From Terramyces sp. JEL0728 (Eukaryota; Chytridiomycota; Chytridiomycetes; Rhizophydiales; Terramycetaceae), in the NCBI GenBank assembly GCA_027603945.1, contig JADIIU010000038.1, positions 48,211 through 112,210 on the forward strand: 64,000 bases of DNA, in the 5' to 3' direction. The translations under genes were made by a program, and so were the position numbers. This document shows, in pieces, positions 55,721-64,000 of this stretch. Positions within the stretch are counted from its first letter, which is position 1. Every line of letters starts with the position of its first letter. A model generated the notes under the pieces. The model was not told the origin of the DNA. It was given only the letters and a program-made list of their open reading frames with translations, and ran no database searches.

Positions 55721-56941
55721 TTATACAGGAACTACCTTTCCAGACGGCCTCCAGTTCATTAAGCGTGTCAATATGTCATTTTTGAAGCTGGGCCATTTGA
55801 AAATAGTTTTCCATTCAAACTTTACTTTTCGCGGCATTTCCGGTTCAAGCGGCTCCTCACTCAACGATAAGGAGACAATAGGAGTAATAGGGTTTGGGTT
55901 TCTGTATCGCGTGCTTTCAAATAACATTTCCAGCTCCCTCAGATGGTCGGTTTCGATGGACGGTTTCGTTTGACAGGTATACAACGGATAAGGCAATATC
56001 TGAGTCGACCGTTTCATCCGCGAAGCTATGTTTAAATACTATGTACGAGAATAATCAAGATTGCTTGTCTCCAAGTAGTTTAGTCTGTCTGGGGTAGGGC
56101 ATCCGCGTCCAAGTGAGGTTACACTTTCTTCATCGTCTGAATTGTGTTTTAACGAATCAATATTATTTCTTGCCGACTTTAAAGAAGGACAATACTCTTG
56201 ATTTAAATCTTCAAGTGCGAGATCCAGCAACTCTTCGTTCTGCTGTTCCCCAAGCAACTCTCGATCATCGACTGAATCAGTCCATTCATCTCCATATTCG
56301 TCATTCATCTCTTCAAAAGCATCATATTCTTCAATGAGATCTTGTATGCGTGAAATTTTATGCAGGGTAACAGTTTCATTGAACGATATACTTCTACGCG
56401 ATTTTTGGCTGTGTTTTTCATTATTAATATCCGGAACGAGCGTTATTGAACTTGAGGTTGCCATTTCCATCATCGATTCCCATCTGCTATTAATATCTTG
56501 GAGGGGATCTCTTTTTGCTCTTTGGTGGACAGGCGTGTCGATTTTTGCCAGTGTGTTTCTACCAATCTCACGAAAAGTCGCCAATGAATTAATATTAGCT
56601 CTGCGCATTGCATTTGGCTGTTTGATATTTAATAGTGGAGTAACACGCTTCTTTAACTGTGAATTGTCTAAACCTGGTGCTTTGGGTACTACAAACTGAC
56701 CTCTTGCTATTTTATTATCCGGTCCGTTGAATGGTCTTTTATAAAATTGCAGATCTGCTATTGGGCGAGATGTTTTTGGTTGTGTTGCCGATTGGCGTAT
56801 CCCCGTATCTGGAATATCCTTATCTGCTACAGTGTCAATTGATACTAGTGTTTCATTCCTTTGTAGTTTAAATGCTGATACGTCTATTCCAAAGAACTTC
56901 ATTCTAATTTCGAAACAATTAACTGACGTAATTCTTGACAT
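55721..56941 (-). CDS. Disordered, probably mitotic protein (unassigned)
   Basis: Predicted 399 residues; intron 56026-56046. Low complexity, rich in Ser, Asn and charged residues, with short S/T-P sites (CPTPDRL, SPSRMKRS) and a possible destruction-box-like RxxLxxxN context. A compact C-terminal block (KFEWKTIFKWPSF ... LTRLMNWRP) looks conserved but I cannot name it. In the simplest model it ends at a TAA 85 bp before the coiled-coil gene on the same strand. An alternative is that a 21-nt GT-TG intron (55715-55735) fuses it in frame to that gene. Confidence 0.55.
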
Positions 56942-57049
56942 TCAATGCCAAAGCGTCACTCTATCAAAACACATGACAATGAATATTGCCCGCCAAGACA
57001 AAAGCGTTGCGGATATTAAACAGTTACAAGCCCGAAAACATTCTATAAT

Positions 57050-58100
57050 TTATTCAGAGTCTGCAAAATCTCGGAGTGTTCTTGATATTAATTCGTATGT
57101 AAGAATAGTCAAGGCCGAAGCAGGCACGGTTCTAATCAAACTAATTCCAAATCCTTTATAAAATCCGGTAAACCCTTCTTCTTTCATCACCAATTTGACA
57201 GTTTGAATAATCCCGGTGTATTTGACATTCGAATTTGCCTTTTCAAGTTTTGTACAAGCTGATGGACGAGGTGCAGAAGGCTGTTCGATAGCCAAACTTG
57301 TCATTTGTGTCTGCAACCGCGTTCTTACCACTTCGTGTGGGTATGTGATAAAACTTGCGATGGTTTTTGATGTTGCTGAAGATAATAAAATTGTTTGGCC
57401 TTTTGAATCAATAATTAAAACCGATTTACCATCTCCAAGCGATTTCAAATACTCGTAAAGTGGGAATTGCACCACTACATGGCTAACACCTAGTAAGGAC
57501 GGCCCTAACCCTTTATACAGTGCAGACCAGCCTTCCGTTTTTAAAATTGTAGATAATGCGTGTAATGTTGAGGTATAATAATATGGATAATGTGCAGTGG
57601 CAATTAGCGGCTGTGTCATTATTCGAGCTATTATTAGCGTTGAATATACTCCTTGCAACCCAGATAGGATTGGTAAGAATTGTGGAGGATAGTCCCGCTT
57701 GCAATGCGGCAATAATATGGGATAATGTTTGGCTTTGGTTTGCTATAATTAGCTAGGATTACGGAAATGCCTTTCTCCTTTCTTTTTACTGTAATCGTAC
57801 ACTGTAAAGAATATTCCCTGCATTAGAGATAACGGTACCCAACTTGGCAAATACCCAGCAGCAGTCGGAAATACTCCTCTGTATAGCCCTCTAATTCCAT
57901 CAATTTTCCAAATCTCCATAAATATTTCAATAGTGGATTTTGAACTAACTCTATTTTGCAATCGCAATTTAATCATATCTAGCGGGCACGTAATCACAGC
58001 CGCTACCAATCCTGCTGTCCCTCCAGATAATGCATTCCTCAGCGTCTCTTCCTCCCTATAATTAGATTAATGTTTACAAAATCTCCTTTAGTTTTTCCAT
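57050..58100 (-). CDS. Mitochondrial carrier (SLC25; NAD/pyrimidine/folate branch)
   Basis: Predicted 328 residues, three tandem ~100-residue repeats with PLDMIKLRLQ, NPIWVARTRI and YPHEVVRTRLQ (the Px[DE]xx[KR]x[KR] signatures; the NPIW form marks the NAD, pyrimidine and FAD/folate carriers). The segment KGLGPSLLGVSHVVVQFPLYEYLK supports this branch. It exchanges cofactors or nucleotides across the inner membrane. The exact substrate cannot be read. Introns 58056-58077, 57743-57762 and 57628-57649. Confidence 0.88.
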
Positions 58101-58327
58101 ACAGGGTCAAGTGGTAATTAAAAAAATTTCGCTTTTTTACAAGTTGTCTAACCCAAAGTGAATTAGAAATGAGGTATAGAAATTAATAAAAATCTGAATG
58201 TATACCGTTCTGAGTCATTTCTGCCTTTTCCGCCTCCCGCATTGATATCTCTTCAAAATCACCACCATATCAGTGCTAAGCCACTTTGAAGTTGAGATTT
58301 AAACCAAGGTCATTGAAAATCAGTTTG

Positions 58328-61300
58328 ATGATCACTAGGTTTAACAAGCGTCTAGTACAGTTGCTGAACCCTTCTAGCGCTGCAAAGTTGAATATATCTT
58401 CAGTGCCTGCAGTGCCGAATGCGTTGGTAGGATTTCATGAATATGTTATTTCCTGCCTTGCACAACCAAACAAAAAACACGAACCATTCAGAAAGGCCAG
58501 ATATTCCTCAATTGCTTCCCAATCAACTAAATATCAAAATGCAGCCAATGTGAATCGCGTTGTAGTTGTAGGATCTGGCGGGCTATCCATTGGACAAGCC
58601 GGTGAATTTGACTATTCTGGTACAATTCGTTAACTTTAGGATCCCAGGCAATCAAAGCACTAAAGGAAGAATTCGTAGAAACGATTCTCGTTAATCCAAA
58701 TATTGCAACAGTTCAAACTGGAAGGGATTTGGCTGATGTGGTGTATTTCTTGCCAATTAGACCCGAATATATCGAATATGTGATTGAAAAGGAAAAGCCG
58801 GATGGAGTGCTGTTGACGTTCGGTGGACAGAGTGCACTGAATTGTGGTATTGCGCTGTATGAACAGAAAGTATTTGAAAAGCACAATGTTAAGGTACTCG
58901 GCACTCCAATCCGAACTCTTCAAATCACAGAAGATCGTGACTTGTTTGCAAAGGCACTGAAAGGTAGTTGATGTTTAATCTATAGAAATCGATATCCCTG
59001 TCGCTACATCGACTGCTGTCAATACCGTTGACGATGCACTCGAGGCTGCGGAAAAAATTGGGTATCCAGTTATTATTCGTTCTGCATTTGCGCTTGGGGG
59101 TCTTGGATCTGGATTTGCTTCAAACTCTGGCGAACTTCGCAACTTGGCTGCTAAATCCCTGTCGCTGTCACCTCAAATTTTAGTAGAAAGATCAATGAAA
59201 GGTTGGAAGGAAGTAGAGTATGAAGTAGTAAGAGATGCAGACAACAATTGTATCACTGTCTGCAACATGGAAAACTTTGATCCTCTTGGAACACACACTG
59301 GTGATTCGATTGTTGTTGCTCCTAGTCAAACCTTGACTGATGAAGAGTATCATATGCTCCGATCGGCAGCCATCAAAATTATTTGCCATTTGGGTGTCGT
59401 TGGCGAGTGTAACGTGCAGTACGCGTTAAATCCATATAGTTTGGAGTATGCTGTGATTGAAGTCAATGCTCGTTTGTCAAGGAGTAGCGCTCTGGCTTCA
59501 AAGGCTACCGGGTATCCACTTGCTTTTGTTGCCGCGAAAATTGCCCTTGGAAACTCATTACCCGACTTGCGCAATGCTGTTACAAAGAACACGACTGCCA
59601 ACTTTGAACCATCACTGGACTATGTTGTTACAAAAATTCCAAGGTGGGATTTAAGCAAGTTCCAACATGTTGGACGAAACGTCGGCCCCTCGATGAAGAG
59701 TGTAGGTGAAGTCATGGCGATTGGCAGAACATGGGAAGAAAGTTTGCAAAAAGCTGTTCGTATGGTTGATCCTAAATTTGACGGATTCCAGGCTATTGAA
59801 TTTGACAACTTGGATGAAATGCTATCACAACCAACCGATCAACGCTTGTATGCTGTCGGGCACGCTCTGTTCAACAAAGGGTATTCAGTTGATCAAATCC
59901 ATGATTTAACAAAGATTGATAAATGGTTCTTGCACAAGTTGGAAAACATTGTGGAAATTCAAAAGGAAATTGAAACCGTTCAATCAAAGGATGTTGCAGA
60001 CGTTCCAAAAGCCTTGATGGAAAAGGCAAAGAGAGCTGGATTTTCAGATAAACAGATTGGTAAGACTAACGGCTGGTCAGAAATGGAAGTTCGCGACGCA
60101 AGAAAGAAACATGGGATCATTCCATTCGTAAAGCGTATTGATACTTTGGCAGCAGAGTTCCCTGCAGATACTAATTATTTATACACTACCTATAACGCCA
60201 GCACTCATGACGTCGAATTCAATGATAGGGGTATTATGGTTTTAGGATCTGGTGTTTACAGGATCGGCTCCAGTGTTGAATTTGACTGGTGTGGTGTATC
60301 ATGCATTCGCAGCTTGCGCAAACTTGGCCACCGTACTATCATGCTGAATTACAACCCAGAAACTGTTTCAACTGACTTTGATGAATGTGACCGTTTGTAC
60401 TTTGAAGAATTAAGCTTGGAAAGAACTTTGGATATTTATGAACTGGAAAATGCTAGCGGATGTATTGTCAGTGTTGGTGGCCAATTACCACAAAACATTG
60501 CACTAAAACTCTTTGATTCTGGCGTCAATGTTTTGGGAACTAGCCCAGTTGATGTAGACAGGGCTGAAAACAGACAAAAGTTTTCCCAAGTACTGGATGA
60601 AATTGGTTTAGACCAACCCGAATGGGCTGAATTGCGTACAGCTGACGAAGCTTTGGAATTTGCGCAGCGTGTGAGGTAAGAGCCATTAATTATAGTTACC
60701 CAGTTTTAGTAAGACCGTCATATGTATTATCTGGCGCTGCTATGAATGTCGCTCACTCTGCAGAAGACTTGAAACAGTATTTAGCCTTGGCTGCAGATGT
60801 TTCCCCAGAACACCCAATTGTTATCACCAAATTCATTCAAGGTGCTCAAGAAATCGACGTTGATGCTGTTGCTTCTGAAGGAGAACTTTTGGTTTACGCT
60901 GTTTCCCAACATGTGGAAAATGCTGGTGTTCACTCTGGGGATGCCACCCTTGTGCTTCCGCCAGTCTATGAAAGCGAGCAAAGCTGGAGCAAAGGCCAAC
61001 TTGGATTGCGAGGTCTAACCCCAAAGATTGTTGATGAAGCAAAAGTTATTGCTGAAAAGGTTGCGAAAGCCTTCAAGATCACTGGGCCGTACAATATGCA
61101 ACTGATTCTTTCACGCTCATTAGACAACTCTGACGACTTTACTCTCAAAGTTATCGAATGCAACCTCAGAGCCTCTAGATCGTTCCCATTTGTTTCCAAA
61201 GTGCTAGACATCAACTTTATTGATGTTGCTGCACATGCCTTGGTGAAAGCCCCAGAACTCAAATCGGTATTGCCAAAGGAAGATTTGATGAAGGTACAAA

Positions 61301-61920
61301 GAAATTTCAAGGCTGTCAAATGCCCTGTATTTAGCTGGACTCGTCTAGCTGGAGCGGACCCTATTTTAGGAGTTGAAATGGCATCAACAGGTGAAATTGC
61401 ATGCTTTGGCAAAGACTTGCATGAAGCATACATCACCTCCCTGTTGTCAAACCACAACAACTTTAAAAAGCTCCCACTGACCCCTGGAAGCACTGTCTTG
61501 CTCTCGCTTGATAGCCTCACAGATCCGAAAGAGGCTGCCTATGTTGCAGACAAGTTGCAATCGCTGGGATACACAATCAAAGTAGATGATGAATTCTCAA
61601 AGAAAACTTTGGCATCTCTTGGCGTCCAGTCCACATTGCTAACAACAGAGCCGCTTGGTGATTTCTTGGCAAACACTAGACGTGCAAATCAGGTATTCCA
61701 AGAGTTGGGAATAGAAGCAATGTTTTCTTTCTGTCAAACTAGACCAAGAGAAAATACTGATTTGAAATATTTAATTCGCTCTTCCTCCGTGTCGATGGGT
61801 TTGGGCTACTTGAATGATTCCAAGAATGCTCTATTGTTTGTCGATGCACTCGAACAATATTTAAATGGAAACAAATTAAAATCTGATGCTGTAAAAAGTA
61901 ATTCAGAATGGTTTCAATAA
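58328..61920 (+). CDS. CPA2: Carbamoyl-phosphate synthase large chain, arginine-specific
   Basis: Predicted 1176 residues. A ~75-residue basic leader ([13 protein letters not shown]...) suggests mitochondrial import. Two homologous ATP-grasp halves follow: [30 protein letters not shown], quoted as [17 protein letters not shown], with NPNIATVQT, then [21 protein letters not shown] starting the second half with [11 protein letters not shown] short C-terminal allosteric domain ends SEWFQ. It makes carbamoyl phosphate for arginine synthesis with a separate glutaminase chain, because no ATCase or glutaminase part is fused. Introns 58620-58639, 58964-58985 and 60676-60695. Confidence 0.93.
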
Positions 61921-62319
61921 ATCTATTTTCATACTACAGGATATCTAATCATGACATAATTATTTGACAGGGTCCTATGTAACAAAAAGTGGCCTGAATG
62001 TTCCGATTTGTACAAGCTCACGGCTTGATTCGATCAGTTCCGCTATCAATGTATGCCTCGGCCCCGATTTTTATTAAGGCTGACAAATACCCACTTTGCA
62101 AATACACGGCTGTTCATCTCTGGATGGGATTAATGCTAGGATATAAATGCAATATAACCAATTGGCCAAATACAAGTCCTTTGACGGAGCTTTTTGCAAT
62201 GTAAAAGTCAGCTGAAACAAAAGTGCCCCAACTTTCAATGAAAAAAATGGGTTCTAAGGTGAGGCATACTAAAATGGCCGCATATATAAAATGATCATCC
62301 GACTGATGAAGCAAATCAA
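61921..62319. promoter_or_regulatory. Intergenic region with weak small frames
   Basis: 399 bp between CPA2 and the zinc-finger gene. A 68-codon frame on the plus strand (61998-62204) and an open minus-strand frame (62114 onward, with a hydrophobic segment ILHLYP) both exist. Neither has a convincing family or splice support, so neither is called. Confidence 0.35.
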
Positions 62320-63048
62320 ATGAACTGTCAAATCGTGAACGAGGCTCCAAGGCAGCACCGTCGTTCGTCAAAGAAACTAGTTGCCCAAGAGTATCCGTGC
62401 ACTTTCGAAGGTTGCAATGCAATCTTGTACTCAAAGTCTTCCCAATTCCGCCATCGACGATTACACGAGCAACCAAGCTCCAGATATGCTTGCAGCCAAT
62501 GCGATGTGCAATTCCTCGTCAAACTAGACCTGATTGACCATACAAGAAAAATACACATGCCAGCGGGTTCATTTGTAGTCTGTGAGCAATGCAACCGAAC
62601 ATTTAGCAGTCTGTCAAACTTGAATGCCCATACGGAAATTCATAAACAAATCGCAGAGCCGAAATACAATTGTGGATATTGCAGCACTTCGTATTTCCAC
62701 AGATCAGCTCTGAGGAGACATCAGCGGTCTGATCACAAGATGAAAGTAGGTTCGATCAAATATGGCAGACAGGCAGAATCTAGTTCGTCTGACGATTCTC
62801 CCTCGTCGTCGTCTCTTTCGCCAACTTTGACAGACGACATGTCGGATTATAGGTTGCCAGCTGTGATTCCAGCCTGCAGACTTTGCAATTATATTTGTCG
62901 ATCTGAATACGAAATGGAACAGCACCTTGGAAAGCACTTTGTTTCCAGCGACTATAAATGTATTATTAATGCTTGCCAGTATAAAATTAACTCAAAGAAG
63001 GAATTGGAGGAACACAGGATGCGCTTCCATAATAAATTTAACTTGTAA
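62320..63048 (+). CDS. C2H2 zinc-finger transcription factor
   Basis: Single exon, 242 residues. About six C2H2 fingers: YPCTFEGC...H..RLH, YACSQC...H.RKIH, VVCEQC...H.EIH, YNCGYC...H.RSDH, then a Ser/Asp-rich linker and two more (ACRLC...HLGKH, YKCIINAC...HRMRFH). The first four are in tandem and likely bind DNA; the TFIIIA-like spacing in finger 1 (C-x4-C) is common in fungal regulators. Targets unknown. Confidence 0.88.
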   Translation: MNCQIVNEAPRQHRRSSKKLVAQEYPCTFEGCNAILYSKSSQFRHRRLHEQPSSRYACSQCDVQFLVKLDLIDHTRKIHMPAGSFVVCEQCNRTFSSLSNLNAHTEIHKQIAEPKYNCGYCSTSYFHRSALRRHQRSDHKMKVGSIKYGRQAESSSSDDSPSSSSLSPTLTDDMSDYRLPAVIPACRLCNYICRSEYEMEQHLGKHFVSSDYKCIINACQYKINSKKELEEHRMRFHNKFNL

Positions 63049-63719
63049 TTACAAAAATCTTGGTTGAATTTTGTGTTACTTTGGGGTTTTCATTTGCAGA
63101 AAGTGATAGCGTGACACAATTTAGTTCAGCGAAATAACTCTGCTCGCTGCTGTCTAGTAACCCAGGAAGCTGTCTTTGAGGCAGCGGCTTGTAATTTACC
63201 TCTTCCGGATACACTGGTGTTACACTTTATTGGTTCCGGGGTTAAGTTTCTGTCGTTGTGGTTTACACTAGTTTTTTCAGCGCAGTGTCTCCGCAAATCT
63301 GGTATGTCGCTGGTCTAGGTAAAAGGACTATCGGATTTACTGGCGCCGTTGCTGATCCACTGTTTTTAGGTGAAATATCTCTATCGTGAGGAACGTTTTT
63401 GTTTTCCTTGTTTCAAATACCTCATTGGGTTCCGTTGACTTTCCAAAAAAGTTTTCAGTGCAACCACGCCGTAAAGTCAGGGAACTGACCACAGCGGTTT
63501 TTCAGTGCTTATTAGGCGAATATACGAAATAATTAAGCCAGAGTTTTTGTTTGGTTTGTAAAAGAGGGCAGTGCACCATCTCCAACTTGCAGAATTCAAA
63601 TATTCAGCGTAAAGCAAGGCATAGGTGGTGTGGCTTAGGGCGTTGATGGTGTCTAAAAGAACCGGGAAAAAGCTATAAAAGAAAAGCACAGTTTCCAGAA
63701 TCTTTATTAAAAAATAGAA
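63049..63719. promoter_or_regulatory. Long promoter of the Thr-rich surface protein
   Basis: 671 bp without genes. TATAAAA at 63674-63680 lies 40 bp before the start codon at 63720. The rest is GC-richer than other spacers, with no clear open frame. The length, several times the local norm, suggests a regulated gene. Confidence 0.5.
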
Positions 63720-64000
63720 ATGTTCAAGGTTATCGCTCTTGTTGCCGCTGTCTCTGCTTCCAAGGTTGTTTACGGAAACCATCCAGTCCCAACCACCACC
63801 AAAGCTCCTTGCACTACTGACATTCCAAAGAAAGCCACCACTACTCCTTGCGCAACCACTACCGCCGATATTCCAAAGGTTGCTACCACCACCCCATGCG
63901 CAACCACTACCGCTGATATTCCAAAGGTAACCACCCCACCAACCACTCCAGGTTACCCAACTGCTCCAAAGGTCCCAACCTACCCACCACAAAACATCCC
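63720..64000 (+). CDS. Secreted Thr/Pro-rich repeat protein (5' part)
   Basis: Only the first ~93 codons lie in the window. Signal peptide MFKVIALVAAVSASKVVYG, then repeats of the form (A/T)TTTPCATTTADIPKV, about 16 residues with one Cys each; two nearly identical copies are visible and a degenerate first copy. A PP/TYP-rich segment follows. Heavy O-glycosylation and a wall or adhesive role are likely. The codon choice (ACC, AAG, CCA) is stronger than in neighbours, hinting at high expression. Confidence 0.8.
   Translation, partial: MFKVIALVAAVSASKVVYGNHPVPTTTKAPCTTDIPKKATTTPCATTTADIPKVATTTPCATTTADIPKVTTPPTTPGYPTAPKVPTYPPQNI

Noticed and set aside
56832..57161. Plus-strand 109-codon frame at 56.8-57.2 kb
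   Set aside because: It overlaps the starts and ends of two well-supported minus-strand genes and shows no domain.
61998..62204. 68-codon plus-strand frame MFRFVQAHG...
   Set aside because: No recognisable domain, and the opposite strand is equally open; I keep it only as a note in the spacer entry.

Overview
The window is nuclear DNA from a very compact, AT-rich eukaryotic genome that uses the standard code. The gene set points to an early-diverging fungus or a close fungal relative: a Spg1-type septation GTPase, an arginine-type carbamoyl-phosphate synthase with a mitochondrial leader, a Pep4-like aspartic protease, PRMT5/Skb1, RAD21, a Dfg10-like reductase, fungal-style secreted mannan enzymes and a Thr/Pro-rich surface protein. 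Complex I is present (24 kDa subunit). A MAK-type kinase and a large set of 7TM receptors would fit a zoosporic lineage, but I cannot name the species. The most striking property is splicing. I could place about 99 introns by reading-frame continuity and protein homology. All but two are 18-22 nt long, with GTA-type 5' ends and a TRAY-like branch sequence almost touching the 3' end. The two exceptions (39 and 43 nt) are each exactly two such units placed back to back. Three introns end in TG rather than AG, two begin with GC, one RAS exon is only 5 nt, and RAD21 contains a run of 3- and 6-nt exons. Layout. 0-9.4 kb: beta-mannosidase end, a GH5 enzyme, RAD21, a mitochondrial protein, a repeat-rich secreted protein, SPG1, a RING protein and an ankyrin protein. 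9.6-15.2 kb: housekeeping block of MTHFR, an SDR, NDUFV2 and PRMT5. 15.3-20.8 kb: M50-like protein, secreted subtilisin, LRR protein, a divergent histone H4 and a DHHC acyltransferase. 20.8-33.0 kb: MTR10/TNPO3-like importin, an E2 enzyme, RAS, an ML-domain protein, a nuclear protein, a polyprenol reductase, a MARK/KIN1-like kinase and a CHK2-like FHA kinase. 33.1-51.1 kb: ten putative 7TM receptors of two families (five members each; family A is a head-to-tail array), interspersed with a KH protein, a Sel1 protein, a vacuolar aspartic protease and a MAK kinase. 51.3-64 kb: a dual-specificity phosphatase, a tiny mitochondrial protein, two long disordered or coiled-coil proteins, a mitochondrial carrier, CPA2, a C2H2 protein and the start of a Thr-rich secreted protein. 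Genes are packed with 6-110 bp between convergent stops (one pair overlaps by 9 bp) and as little as 34 bp between divergent start codons. AATAAA signals often overlap the stop codon. No tRNA, rRNA, transposon or CRISPR was seen. The gene models below were built by hand; after removal of the listed introns every multi-exon CDS has a length divisible by three.
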